NCBI RefSeq assembly: GCF_020400825.1
Contig: NZ_JAINVH010000002.1
Coordinates: 186,001 to 250,000, forward strand
Length of the DNA: 64,000 bases
Origin: Streptomyces sp. HPF1205
GTDB taxonomy: Bacteria; Actinomycetota; Actinomycetes; Streptomycetales; Streptomycetaceae
Direction of reading: 5' to 3'
Part shown: positions 40,774 through 49,336 of the stretch, in pieces
Layout of the letters: each line of letters begins with the position of its first letter
How positions within the stretch are numbered: position 1 is the first letter of the stretch
The notes under the pieces: generated by a model
The model's database searches: none
Told to the model about the DNA's origin: nothing
Seen by the model: the letters and a program-made list of their open reading frames with translations, nothing else
Position numbers and translations under genes: made by a program

Positions 40774-43700
40774 GTGAGGTTCGGAATTCTGGGGGCGACG
40801 CGCGTACTCGGCGCCGACGGGTGCGAGGTCGCGCTCGGAGGGCCGAGACGCCGGGCGACGCTGGCCTTGCTGCTGCTCGACGCCGGCCGGGTGGTGGGGG
40901 TCGAGCGGCTGGTCGACGGGCTGTACGGGGAGGACGCGCCCGCCGGCGTGGGGAACGCCGTGCAGTCGCAGATATCGCGGCTGCGGCAGGTGCTGCCGGT
41001 GGCGGTGGAAGGGCATCCGGCGGGCTACCGGCTGGTGGTCGAGCCGGACGAGGTGGACGTCCACAGGTTCACGCGGCTGAGCGCGGCAGGGCGGGAGGCG
41101 CTCGCGGAGGGCGCGGCCGAGAAGGCGGAGGAACTGCTGGCCGAGGCGCTGGAGTTGTGGCGGGGCCCGGCCCTGGCCGACGTCCGCGACGCGCCCTTCG
41201 CCGCGGCCCAGGTCGTACGGCTGGAGGAGCTGCGGGTGGCGGCCCTGGAGGACCGGGCCGAGGCACGCCTGGCGCTGGGCCGGCACCGGGAACTGGTCGC
41301 CGAGCTGGGCGAGCTGGTGGCCTCCCATCCACTGCGGGAACGGCTGCGCGGCCAGTTGATGCGCGCGCTGTACGGGAGCGGGCGGCAGAGCGAGGCCCTG
41401 GCGGCGTACGAGGCGGCGCGCCGCGAACTCGCCGACTCCCTCGGCGCCGACCCCGGCCCGGAGCTGGCCGCCGTCCATCTGGCCGTCCTTCGTGGCGACC
41501 CGTCGCTCATGCCCGATGTTCCACGTGGAACATCGGCGTCGGCACCGCGTGCGGCGTCGATCCTTGCGTCGACCCCGCCGTCGACCGCGGCATCGGCACC
41601 GCGCGCGGTGCCGAACGCGGCCTCCGCGGCCGGCGACTCCCCCGAGCCGCCGCCCGCGCCCCGGCACGAACTTCCCGCCCAGCTCACCAGCTTCGTCGGC
41701 CGGGCCGCGGAACTCGGCAGGATCGGCGAACAGTTGGCGAGCGGCCGGCTGGTCACCCTGATCGGCCCGGGCGGCGCGGGCAAGACGAGGCTCGCGGTCG
41801 AAGCCGCGGGACGGTACGCGCACGACGCCGCCTTCGTGGAGCTGGCCGGCCTCACCGCGGGGGCCGACGTGCCGCAGGCCGTCCTGGGCGCTCTCGGGCT
41901 GCGCGAGGGCGGTCTGCTGGCGCCCGGCGGCCCCGGCGGGCACGCGGCCCATCCACCCGCGGCCGCCGGGCCGCCCGACCCCGTGGCGCGGATCGCCGCC
42001 GCCCTCGACGGCCGCCCCGCGCTGCTCGTCCTGGACAACTGCGAGCACCTGGTGGCGGACGCGGCCGCGCTGGCCGAGCGCCTGCTGGCCGCCGTGCCAG
42101 GGCTGCGTGTCCTGGCCACCAGCCGGGAGGCCCTCGGCATCAACGGCGAGACGCTGTGCCCGGTGGCGCCCCTGGAAGTGCCGCCGCCCGGCACCGGGAC
42201 CGAGCAGGCGCTGACGTCCCCGGCGGTGCGGTTGTTCACCGACCGCGCCAAGGCCGTCCGGCCCGACTTCGACCCGGCCGCCGACCCCGAGGCCGTCGTG
42301 CGCCTGTGCACCGTCCTCGACGGGCTGCCGCTGGCCATCGAGCTGGCCGCCGCCAGGCTGCGCTCGATGTCCGTCACCGAGATCGCGGCCCGCCTCGGCA
42401 CGCCGGCCGACGACGCGCTCCCGTACAGCCTCGGCGTACGGCCGGACGCGCTCTTCCGGCTGCTGTCCCGCGGCAGCCGTACCGCCCAGCCGCGGCAGCG
42501 CACGCTGCGCGCGGTGGTCGACTGGAGCTGGGACCTGCTGCCCGAGGACGAGCGGGCGGTGCTGCGCCGGGCGTCGGTGTTCGCGGGCGGCTGGACGCTG
42601 GAGGCCGCCGAGGCGGTCTGCGCCGACCCGGGGGGCCCGGCGGACTCCCGGGAGGGCGCCGGGATCGCCCCCGACGACGTGCTCGACGTGGTCGCGGCCC
42701 TGGTGGAGAAGTCCCTGTGCCTGGCCCAGCCGCCGGACCCGGCCGGACGGGTCCGGTACCGCATGCTGGAGTCGATCCGGGCATACGGCGCCGAGCGGCT
42801 GGCCGAGGCCGGCGAGACCGCGGCCACGCGCCGCGCCCACACCGCGTACTTCCTGGACTTCGCGCTGACCGCCGACCCGTATCTGCGCGGGCCCGCGCAG
42901 CTGGACTGGCTGCGGCGGCTGTCCGACGACCGCGACAACCTCCACGCCGCCCTGCACCGCTCCCTCGCCGACGGCGACATCCCCACCGCCATGCGGCTGA
43001 TCGCGGCGCTGTCCTCGTACTGGCTGCTGCGCGGGATGCGGTACGAGGGGGTCGAACCGGCCCGGCGGGTGCTCGCCGCGGTCGGCCCGCACCCGCCGGA
43101 GGGCATGGAGGAGGAGTACGCCCTGTGCGTGATGGCCGTGGTCAGCACGCTGCCCGACGCCCGCGAGTACGCGGAGCACGTGGCGGCCGCCGCGGCCGTC
43201 GTCGAGGCCGGGCACCGGCTGGCCCGGCGGTACCCGGCGCTCACCTTGCTGTGGGCGCCCTTCGCCGGGGTGCCGGAGCGGTCGCCGGAGACCGAGGCGG
43301 GGATCGACCGCTTCCTCCGTGAGACCGGCGACCCCTGGTACCGGGCGCTGATCCACCTCGGCCACGGATTCCAGGCATGGGTCATCGGGGCCGACGCCGA
43401 GACCGCGCGGCGCGAGTGCGAGACGTCGCTGGAGGGGTTCCGCCGCCAGGGCGAGCGCTGGGGCATGATCACCTGCCTCGGCGTCCTGGCCGACCTCGCC
43501 GACTACCAGGGCGACCTGCGGCGGGCCGTCGCCCTGCTCGGCCAGGCGCAGGTCCTGGCCGAGGAGCTGGACTCGGCCCTGGACATGGCCGACCTGCTCT
43601 GCAACCGCGCCGCCCGCAGCCTGCGGGCCGGGGACCACGCGGCCGCCACCGCCTTCTGCGAGCGGGCCGTGGAACTCTCGCGCCGGGCGGGCGCCCCCGA

Positions 43701-44205
43701 GACCCTCGCCATGGCCCACCTCGGCCTCGCGGAGGCCGCCCGGCTGCGCGGCGACCTGGCCGCGGCCCGGGAGCTGGGCGAGCAGGCGCTCGCCGAGTGC
43801 CCGGTGGGCTGGTTCTCCAGCAACGGCACCCGGCTGTCCGTCCTGCTGGGCCTCGGCCGGATCTGCGTCGCGGAAGGGGACGCGGCGGGCGCGCGCAGGT
43901 GTTTCGGCGAGGCGGTGGCCGCCGAGCGCCTCGCCGCGCAGTTCCCGCTCGCGGCCGCGGCGGCCGCCGCGGCCGTGGCCGGCCTCGCCCTCCTGGAGGG
44001 CGACCCGCGCGCGGCCGCCTGCCTGCTGGGGGTCGCGCGGTCCCTGCGCGGCCGCGCGGCGGGCGGCCCGGACGCCGACGCCGCCGAGGCCGCGGCCCGC
44101 GACGCGCTGGGCGGCGACGCCTACGAGGAGGCGCTGGCCGCGGCGCGGGCCCTGCCGCGCGACGAGGCGCTCGGGGTGCTCCACCGGTATCTGGGGGACG
44201 CGTGA
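40774..44205 (+). CDS. SARP/BTAD-ATPase transcriptional regulator (AfsR-like)
   Basis: A 1143-residue regulator. The N-terminal winged helix (about 1-95: VRFGILGATRVLG, LLDAGRVVGVERLVDGLYGE, AVQSQISRLRQVL) binds DNA. The BTAD domain (about 96-242) follows. A linker (245-300) contains a parS site, read DVPRGTSAS. The STAND-type ATPase has Walker A GPGGAGKTRL (K337), Walker B ALLVLDNCEHL and the GLPLAIELAAARLRSM block. The rest is helical TPR-like repeats. Such proteins activate secondary-metabolite or export genes, and the MFS exporter just downstream is the obvious candidate target. GTG at 40774 is chosen because the fold begins there; the ribosome site is weak. Confidence 0.9.
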   Translation: MRFGILGATRVLGADGCEVALGGPRRRATLALLLLDAGRVVGVERLVDGLYGEDAPAGVGNAVQSQISRLRQVLPVAVEGHPAGYRLVVEPDEVDVHRFTRLSAAGREALAEGAAEKAEELLAEALELWRGPALADVRDAPFAAAQVVRLEELRVAALEDRAEARLALGRHRELVAELGELVASHPLRERLRGQLMRALYGSGRQSEALAAYEAARRELADSLGADPGPELAAVHLAVLRGDPSLMPDVPRGTSASAPRAASILASTPPSTAASAPRAVPNAASAAGDSPEPPPAPRHELPAQLTSFVGRAAELGRIGEQLASGRLVTLIGPGGAGKTRLAVEAAGRYAHDAAFVELAGLTAGADVPQAVLGALGLREGGLLAPGGPGGHAAHPPAAAGPPDPVARIAAALDGRPALLVLDNCEHLVADAAALAERLLAAVPGLRVLATSREALGINGETLCPVAPLEVPPPGTGTEQALTSPAVRLFTDRAKAVRPDFDPAADPEAVVRLCTVLDGLPLAIELAAARLRSMSVTEIAARLGTPADDALPYSLGVRPDALFRLLSRGSRTAQPRQRTLRAVVDWSWDLLPEDERAVLRRASVFAGGWTLEAAEAVCADPGGPADSREGAGIAPDDVLDVVAALVEKSLCLAQPPDPAGRVRYRMLESIRAYGAERLAEAGETAATRRAHTAYFLDFALTADPYLRGPAQLDWLRRLSDDRDNLHAALHRSLADGDIPTAMRLIAALSSYWLLRGMRYEGVEPARRVLAAVGPHPPEGMEEEYALCVMAVVSTLPDAREYAEHVAAAAAVVEAGHRLARRYPALTLLWAPFAGVPERSPETEAGIDRFLRETGDPWYRALIHLGHGFQAWVIGADAETARRECETSLEGFRRQGERWGMITCLGVLADLADYQGDLRRAVALLGQAQVLAEELDSALDMADLLCNRAARSLRAGDHAAATAFCERAVELSRRAGAPETLAMAHLGLAEAARLRGDLAAARELGEQALAECPVGWFSSNGTRLSVLLGLGRICVAEGDAAGARRCFGEAVAAERLAAQFPLAAAAAAAAVAGLALLEGDPRAAACLLGVARSLRGRAAGGPDADAAEAAARDALGGDAYEEALAAARALPRDEALGVLHRYLGDA
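41518..41531. promoter_or_regulatory. parS: parS site (GTTCCACGTGGAAC) inside the SARP regulator gene
   Basis: The only parS to the right of oriC in this window, about 19.5 kb from it. It lies in the linker between BTAD and ATPase domains, read V-P-R-G-T, flanked by GAT and ATC as a 20-bp palindrome. Confidence 0.9.
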
Positions 44206-44430
44206 CGCCCGCGGCCTGGGGCCCGCGGCCCGACTGGCGTGGCCTGATGCCGGGGCTGACCGCCGCGCCTGATGCCGGGGCTGATGCCGGGCCTGATGCC
44301 GGGACCGACCGCCGGGGCTGACGCCGGGCACGACCCGCGCTGCCCGACGCCGGCCTGATCCGCCCGGCGTCGGCCGCCGCCCGTACCGCGTACGCGGGCC
44401 GGCGCGCGGGTCACATGCGGCCCCCGTACG

Positions 44431-44523
44431 CGGGGCACGTACGCGGCCGGTGCGGCGCGGGGCACGTACGCGGCCGGTGCGCGCGGTCAGGGGGCGGTCA
44501 GGACGCGGTCAGGGGGCGGTCAG
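44431..44523 (+). repeat. Two pairs of direct repeats upstream of the MFS gene
   Basis: A 24-bp sequence is repeated exactly at 44431-44454 and 44458-44481. It is followed by a 19-bp sequence built on GCGGTCAG at 44483-44501 and 44505-44523. Further up (44240-44330) are irregular CTGATGCCGGG repeats. The 341-bp gap has no gene, so this is most likely the promoter or operator region, with a slippage origin as the alternative. Confidence 0.75.
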
Positions 44524-44546
44524 CGCCTGCCCGCACGCTGCTGGAC

Positions 44547-46121
44547 ATGACGACGACACCGAAGAAGAACCCGACCGTACGGGCCGAACCGGCCGCGTCC
44601 GGGGCCGCCGGCGACGGCCGCCGCTGGGCCGTGCTGGCCATCTGCTGCGTGGCCGCCGCGCTGCTCGGCATCGACAACAGCGTCCTCAATTACGCCATCC
44701 CCTCCCTGTCCCGCCAACTGAACCCCTCCTCCACTCAGTTGCTGTGGATCGTGGACGTCTACGGCCTCGTGCTCGGCGGACTGCTGATCGTCGCGGGCAA
44801 CCTGGGCGACCGGATAGGCCGCAAGAAGCTGCTGCTCATGGGGGTCGCCGGCTTCGGCGCCGCCTCGGCGCTCACCGCCTACGCCGACAGTCCCGCGATG
44901 CTGATCGCGGCACGGGCGCTGCTGGGGCTGGCCGGGGCGACGATCATGCCGTCCACGCTGTCGCTGGTGCGTGCCGCCTTCACCGACCCCAAGGAGCGGA
45001 CCACCGCGATCGGCGTCAGCAGCGGCGTCGGAGCCGCGAGCTTCGCGCTCGGCCCGGTGGTCGGCGGCCTGCTGCTCGACCACTTCTGGTGGGGTTCGGT
45101 CTTCCTGATCAACGTGCCCGTGATGGCGCTGGTCCTGGCCGCCGGGGCTTGGATCCTGCCGGAGTCGCGCAACCCGCGTCCCGGGCGGCTGGACTGGGTG
45201 AGCGTGCCGCTGTCCGTCGTGGGCATGTTCGGGATCGTCTACGCCATCAAGACGGCCGCCCGCAACGGCGTCGACGACCGCACGGCATGGCTCACCGCCG
45301 CGATCGGCGTGGCCGCGATGGTCGCCTTCCTGCGCCGCCAGACCAAGGTCGCCGAGCCCTTGCTGGAACTGCGGCTGTTCCGCAACCCGGCGTTCTCCGG
45401 GGCGATCGCCTCCAACGTGGTCACGATGTTCACCTCGTCCACCCTGTCGCTGGGCTGCTCGCTGTACTTCCAGGTGGTACGCGGATGGTCGCCGCTGACC
45501 GCGGGTCTCGCGCTGCTGCCCGGCCCCCTGTCCGCCGCCTTCGCCGCTCCCGTCTCCGCGCTGCTCATCCCCCGGATCGGGCGGGCCCGCACGGTGGCGC
45601 TCGGCCTGACCCTGATGGCCGTGAGCACGGCCGGGATCGGCACGGTCACCCCGCACACCAGCTACTGGCAGCTCCTGCCGCTGATCGTGGTCAACGGCGT
45701 CGGGGTCATCTTCACCTTCGCCGTCACCTCCGACTCCATCCTGGCGAGCGTGCCGATGACCAGGACCGGAGCGGCCGCGGCCATCTCGGAGACGGCGATG
45801 GAACTCGGCGGCGCGCTGGGGATCGCGATCCTCGGCTCGGTGCTCAGCGCCTTCTACCGGTCGGACCTGCGGCTGCCGGGCGGGCTGACCGCCGACCAGA
45901 CGGCCGCCGCGCGCGAATCGGTCACCGGTGGCGTGCAGACCGGCGCGGGCCTGCCGGGAACGGTCGGCCACACGGTGATCGACGCCGCCCGGGTCGCCTT
46001 CACCGACGGCTTCCAGCCGACGATGCTGATCGCCGGCTCCCTCATGCTGGCCGGAGCGGTGGCCGCGCTGATCAGCCTGCGGAACGTCCCGGCGGTGCTC
46101 GACGGGCAGGGCCAGGAATAG
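44547..46121 (+). CDS. MFS drug exporter, DHA2 (EmrB/QacA) type
   Basis: A proton-driven multidrug exporter of 524 residues with about 14 membrane helices. The helix-1 motif D is LGIDNSVLNYAIPSLSRQL, the loop 2-3 motif A is GNLGDRIGRKKLLL, and motif C-like GVGAASFALGPVVGGLLLDHFWWGSVFLINVP follows. The ATG start at 44547 lacks a good ribosome site. It lies downstream of the SARP/ATPase regulator in the same direction, separated by a repeat-rich region, so the regulator may control it. The substrate is unknown; a hairpin at 46206 ends the unit. Confidence 0.9.
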   Translation: MTTTPKKNPTVRAEPAASGAAGDGRRWAVLAICCVAAALLGIDNSVLNYAIPSLSRQLNPSSTQLLWIVDVYGLVLGGLLIVAGNLGDRIGRKKLLLMGVAGFGAASALTAYADSPAMLIAARALLGLAGATIMPSTLSLVRAAFTDPKERTTAIGVSSGVGAASFALGPVVGGLLLDHFWWGSVFLINVPVMALVLAAGAWILPESRNPRPGRLDWVSVPLSVVGMFGIVYAIKTAARNGVDDRTAWLTAAIGVAAMVAFLRRQTKVAEPLLELRLFRNPAFSGAIASNVVTMFTSSTLSLGCSLYFQVVRGWSPLTAGLALLPGPLSAAFAAPVSALLIPRIGRARTVALGLTLMAVSTAGIGTVTPHTSYWQLLPLIVVNGVGVIFTFAVTSDSILASVPMTRTGAAAAISETAMELGGALGIAILGSVLSAFYRSDLRLPGGLTADQTAAARESVTGGVQTGAGLPGTVGHTVIDAARVAFTDGFQPTMLIAGSLMLAGAVAALISLRNVPAVLDGQGQE

Positions 46122-46205
46122 CGGCAGGAACAGCGGGACGGGGAGCCACGGGAGACGGAGGGGGAGAAGGACACGGCGCAAACACGCCGGTACACCGGGC
46201 ACGCC

Positions 46206-46238
46206 GAGGGGGCGCGGGGACCGTTCCCCGCGCCCCTC
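46206..46238. terminator. Bidirectional hairpin between the MFS and DUF5324 genes
   Basis: GAGGG(G)GCGCGGGGA pairs with TCCCCGCGCCCCTC around CCGT, with a single bulged G. It lies between convergent genes and can serve both. Confidence 0.7.
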
Positions 46239-46266
46239 GCGCTTGCGGCGAGGCGGCGGCGGCCGC

Positions 46267-47040
46267 CTACTCCTCGCCCTCCTCCTTCTGCTTGGCCTCG
46301 ACCTCCGGGTCGAGGCCGCCGACCTCGGGGGAGCCGTCGACGCGGTCGACGGCGGGGCCGGAGCCGTTGACGGGGGCGGAGGTCTCGTCCAGCGGGTCGA
46401 CGACGGTGAGGGTCGTACCGCGCTCGTCGACCTCGGTGGCCTCGGCGGGCTCGACCAGCCAGTCGGTGTTGGTCTGCTTGCTCCACCACTTCCAAGCGGC
46501 GATCACGGCACCGCCCGCGAGACCTGTGACCACCATGCCGCGGAAGGCGCGGCCGGTGCGCTCACGGCGCATCCGCCGCCGTACCAGCCGGTCGATCTCC
46601 GCTGCCGTGACCTGGCCGCGCAGGGCGTGCAGGGCGGCGGCGCCGCGCACGACGACCTCCTCGCGGGCCGGAGCGGTGACCGCGCGCGTGACCGTGACGG
46701 CCTGCTCGACGCGGGGCGCGGTGTACTCGGCGGCGGCCTTGGCGGTCTCCACGGTGCGCTTGGCGGCGGTCTCCACCACTGTCGCGGCCTTCGGCGGTAC
46801 AGCGGCCCGTGCCTGGTCACGAGCCATCGCGACGCGCTCGGCGAGGCGCGCCTCGTACTGCTGCCTGGCCAGGCGCTGGGCCTCGCGGCCGTAGTGCCTG
46901 CCGTAGACACCGGCCTGCCGGCCGTACCGCACGGCACCTTCCTTGGCAGTGCTCGCGTACGGTGCCGCCACCTCCGCGGCGTGCCGCACGCTGTCCTTCG
47001 TCACGTCGGCCGCGTGGCGCACGCTGTTGATGCGGGTCAC
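46267..47040 (-). CDS. DUF5324 family membrane protein
   Basis: A 257-residue Streptomyces-specific protein of unknown function. The N-terminal half is a long Ala/Arg/Glu/Val-rich helical region (VRHAADVTKDSVRHAAEVAAPYASTAKEG), possibly coiled coil, with alternating basic and acidic faces. One helix near residues 165-190 (GMVVTGLAGGAVIAAWKWW) is followed by an acidic C-terminal tail ending EEGEE. The GTG at 47040 has a very strong GAGGAGGAGG site. It is divergent from the cyclophilin gene across a 307-bp gap that contains no recognised gene or clear promoter. Confidence 0.85.
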   Translation of the reverse strand: MTRINSVRHAADVTKDSVRHAAEVAAPYASTAKEGAVRYGRQAGVYGRHYGREAQRLARQQYEARLAERVAMARDQARAAVPPKAATVVETAAKRTVETAKAAAEYTAPRVEQAVTVTRAVTAPAREEVVVRGAAALHALRGQVTAAEIDRLVRRRMRRERTGRAFRGMVVTGLAGGAVIAAWKWWSKQTNTDWLVEPAEATEVDERGTTLTVVDPLDETSAPVNGSGPAVDRVDGSPEVGGLDPEVEAKQKEEGEE

Positions 47041-47347
47041 AGGAACCTCCTCCTCGGTGGCGTACGGTTTTCGCCTTTCCAACCGGTTTGAAATCATGCC
47101 CGGCCGTGCCGGGTACGGCATGTGCGGCAAGGCATACGGGTCACTGCGTCGTACGGTGGCCGTATAGGCGGCCTCCCGCGTGCGGAAGCCAGGGGGGAAG
47201 CGCGCAGGCGAGGGGCGGGCCGTGCGAGTATTTGTGCCCGTCGGGGAGAGCTGTGGACACCCGTTGACCCCCTTGTGGTCCGGGCAGCCGCGGCACGCTT
47301 CCGGACGCCTGGCAGGCACCTATGCGGCACCCTATGGAAGGCAGAAC

Positions 47348-47875
47348 GTGGCCGAGCAGCTCTACGCGACCTTGAAGACGAACCACGGCGACATCGTGAT
47401 CCGGCTGCTGCCGAACCACGCGCCCAAGACCGTGGCCAACTTCGTCGGACTCGCCGAGGGCACCCGCGAATGGACCGACCCGCGCACCGGTGAGCCGTCC
47501 ACCGCCAGGCTGTACGACGGCACGGTGTTCCACCGCGTCATCTCGGGCTTCATGATCCAGGGCGGCGACCCGCTGGGGAACGGCACCGGCGGTCCCGGCT
47601 ACGAGTTCCCCGACGAGTTCCACCCGGACCTGTCCTTCGACCGGCCCTACCTGCTGGCCATGGCCAACGCCGGCGCGAACACCAACGGCTCGCAGTTCTT
47701 CATCACGGTCGCGCCCACCACCTGGCTGACCCGCAAGCACACCATCTTCGGCGAGGTCGCGGACGACACCAGCCGCAAGACCGTCGACAAGATCGTCAGC
47801 GCGCCCACCAACCCGCGCACCGACCGCCCGCTGGAGGACGTGGTCGTCGAGACCGTGGTGATCGAGAAGCGCTGA
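47348..47875 (+). CDS. Peptidyl-prolyl cis-trans isomerase, cyclophilin type
   Basis: A cytoplasmic proline isomerase of 175 residues. Cyclophilin blocks are intact: ATLKTNHGDIVIRLLPNHAPKTVANFVGLA, the catalytic FHRVISGFMIQGGDP, and MANAGANTNGSQFFIT with HTIFGEV. There is no signal peptide. The GTG start at 47348 has GGAAGG upstream; the frame is open further but without family similarity. It lies upstream of the rhomboid gene, with a 13-bp triple repeat between. Confidence 0.95.
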   Translation: MAEQLYATLKTNHGDIVIRLLPNHAPKTVANFVGLAEGTREWTDPRTGEPSTARLYDGTVFHRVISGFMIQGGDPLGNGTGGPGYEFPDEFHPDLSFDRPYLLAMANAGANTNGSQFFITVAPTTWLTRKHTIFGEVADDTSRKTVDKIVSAPTNPRTDRPLEDVVVETVVIEKR

Positions 47876-47910
47876 GCCGGGGCCGGTGAACCGGAAGCGG
47901 ACCGGGCGGT

Positions 47911-47949
47911 GGTGACCGGCCGCGGTGACCGGCCGCGGTGACCGGCCGC
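47911..47949 (+). repeat. Three perfect 13-bp tandem repeats
   Basis: GGTGACCGGCCGC is repeated at 47911, 47924 and 47937 without change, between the cyclophilin stop and the rhomboid start. A partial fourth copy (GGTGGCC) follows. Confidence 0.85.
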
Positions 47950-48057
47950 GGTGGCCCGGGAACGGCGGCGGGGAAGCGGTGGCCGGGCGGGACCGCCCGC
48001 ACCGCGCGCCCGATCCCGTACCCTTCGGTGAACCGTGTCATCTGGGGAGTGGGCGTG

Positions 48058-48909
48058 ATGGAGGACCAGGCGGTCTGCTGCTACCGGCATCCGGACCGGG
48101 AGACCGGCATACGCTGCACCCGCTGCGAGCGGCCGATCTGCCCGGAGTGCATGGTCAGCGCGTCGGTCGGGTTCCAGTGCCCGAGCTGCGTGGGACAGGC
48201 GCACCGGGCCACCCCCCAGCCGCGTACGGTCGCGGGCGGGCGGGTGGCGCGCGACCCGTTCCTGATCACCAAGATCCTCATCGGGCTCAACGTCGCGGTG
48301 TTCATCCTGGTGCGGGTGATCGGCGACCGGGCGGTGAACGACCTGGCGCTGACCGCCCAGTGCGGCATGGACTTCTCCGGCCGGCACGTGTGCATCGGCG
48401 TCGCGGGCGGCGAGTGGTACCGGCTGATCACCTCGGCGTTCCTGCACCAGGAGCCGTTGCACATCGCCTTCAACATGCTGTCGCTGTGGTGGATCGGCGC
48501 CCCGCTGGAGCGGCTGCTCGGCCGTATCCGGTACCTGGCGCTCTACCTGGTCGCCGCGCTCGGCGGCAGCGCCGCGGTGCTGCTGCTGGCCCCGGACACC
48601 TGGACCCTCGGCGCCTCCGGCGCGATCTTCGGGCTGTTCGGCGCCACCGCGGTGTTCATGCGGCGGATGCGCTACGACATGCGCCCGATCCTGATCCTGC
48701 TCGGCCTGAACATCTTCTTCAGCTTCACCTGGGCCAACGTGAGCTGGCAGGGGCACCTGGGCGGACTCGTGGCCGGGACGCTGATCGCCATAGGGATGGC
48801 CTACGCGCCGCGGGAGCGGCGGGAGCTGGTGCAGTGGGGGACGCTGGCCGCGGTGCTCGTGGTCTCGCTGCTCCTGTCCGGGATCGCTGTGGCGCAGGTC
48901 ACGTCCTGA
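48058..48909 (+). CDS. Rhomboid-family intramembrane serine protease with N-terminal zinc finger
   Basis: A membrane protease of 283 residues. Residues 6-45 hold a B-box-like zinc-binding segment (CCYRHPDRETGIRCTRCERPICPECM, then CPSC). Six or seven helices follow. The catalytic Ser is S187 in GASGAIFGLFG, and the catalytic His is H233 in GHLGG. HIAFNMLSLWWIG is the conserved loop. ATG at 48058 follows GGGGAG. Substrates are unknown. It is convergent with crgA across the DnaA-box cluster. Confidence 0.94.
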   Translation: MEDQAVCCYRHPDRETGIRCTRCERPICPECMVSASVGFQCPSCVGQAHRATPQPRTVAGGRVARDPFLITKILIGLNVAVFILVRVIGDRAVNDLALTAQCGMDFSGRHVCIGVAGGEWYRLITSAFLHQEPLHIAFNMLSLWWIGAPLERLLGRIRYLALYLVAALGGSAAVLLLAPDTWTLGASGAIFGLFGATAVFMRRMRYDMRPILILLGLNIFFSFTWANVSWQGHLGGLVAGTLIAIGMAYAPRERRELVQWGTLAAVLVVSLLLSGIAVAQVTS

Positions 48910-49093
48910 CCGCCGTGTCCCGGCCGTTGATCAGACGTTATCCACAGCGTGTAGACAGTCGTTCGCATGGTGTGCCCGGACGGGGGACATGGCGCGGTGC
49001 GGCGCGGAAACCCTGCGAAGAGCGTGCGAAAGCCGGGGAAAAGCTGGGCAAATGCCGCATCTCGACCCTCGTGGACGCGTCGTGACATGGAAA

Positions 49094-49123
49094 GACCGGT
49101 GGCCGATGTCGTGGCCACCGGTC
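49094..49123. terminator. Hairpin in the rhomboid-crgA intergenic region
   Basis: GACCGGTGGCC at 49094 pairs perfectly with GGCCACCGGTC ending at 49123, with an 8-nt loop. It stands between convergent genes and just before the DnaA-box array. Confidence 0.6.
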
Positions 49124-49147
49124 GTACCGGCGTCAACCGCGTAGAGG

Positions 49148-49235
49148 TTATCCACAGATCTTCCGACCTTTTCCCCACTGTGGATAACCATGTGGACAAT
49201 CCTGTGGACAACTGTGTGGACAGCTGTGTGGACAA
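49148..49235. promoter_or_regulatory. DnaA-box cluster outside oriC, five boxes at 12-bp spacing
   Basis: TTATCCACA is on the plus strand at 49148, with another at 48938. On the minus strand boxes start at 49179 (TTATCCACA), 49191, 49203 and 49227 (perfect TTGTCCACA) and 49215 (CTGTCCACA). The starts 49179, 49191, 49203, 49215 and 49227 are each exactly 12 bp apart and in the same orientation. The region (48910-49336) lies between two gene ends, so it is unlikely to be a promoter. DnaA-box clusters outside oriC influence initiation frequency in S. coelicolor, so titration of DnaA is the likely role. Confidence 0.85.
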
Positions 49236-49236
49236 C

Positions 49237-49280
49237 CGTCGGACAGCCGTCGGACAGCCGTCGGTCAGTCGTCGCACGGT
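49237..49280 (+). repeat. 11-bp repeats trailing the DnaA-box array
   Basis: CGTCGGACAGC is at 49237 and 49248, followed by two diverged copies at 49259 and 49270. GGACA recalls the box core TGTGGACA, so these may be decayed boxes with an 11-bp period. Confidence 0.65.
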
Positions 49281-49336
49281 CACCGGACAGCCAAGGCAAC
49301 CGCCGGACGGGCGCGCTCAGGCGTCGTTGCCCGCGG

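Noticed and set aside
40567-44331. A 1254-codon minus-strand frame opposite the SARP regulator
   Set aside because: The opposite strand has clear BTAD, Walker and TPR features; this frame is the antisense shadow.
36938-46121. An integrated element using tRNA-Ala as attachment site
   Set aside because: No integrase, excisionase or repeated tRNA 3' end was seen in the window, so the accessory block is not called a mobile element.
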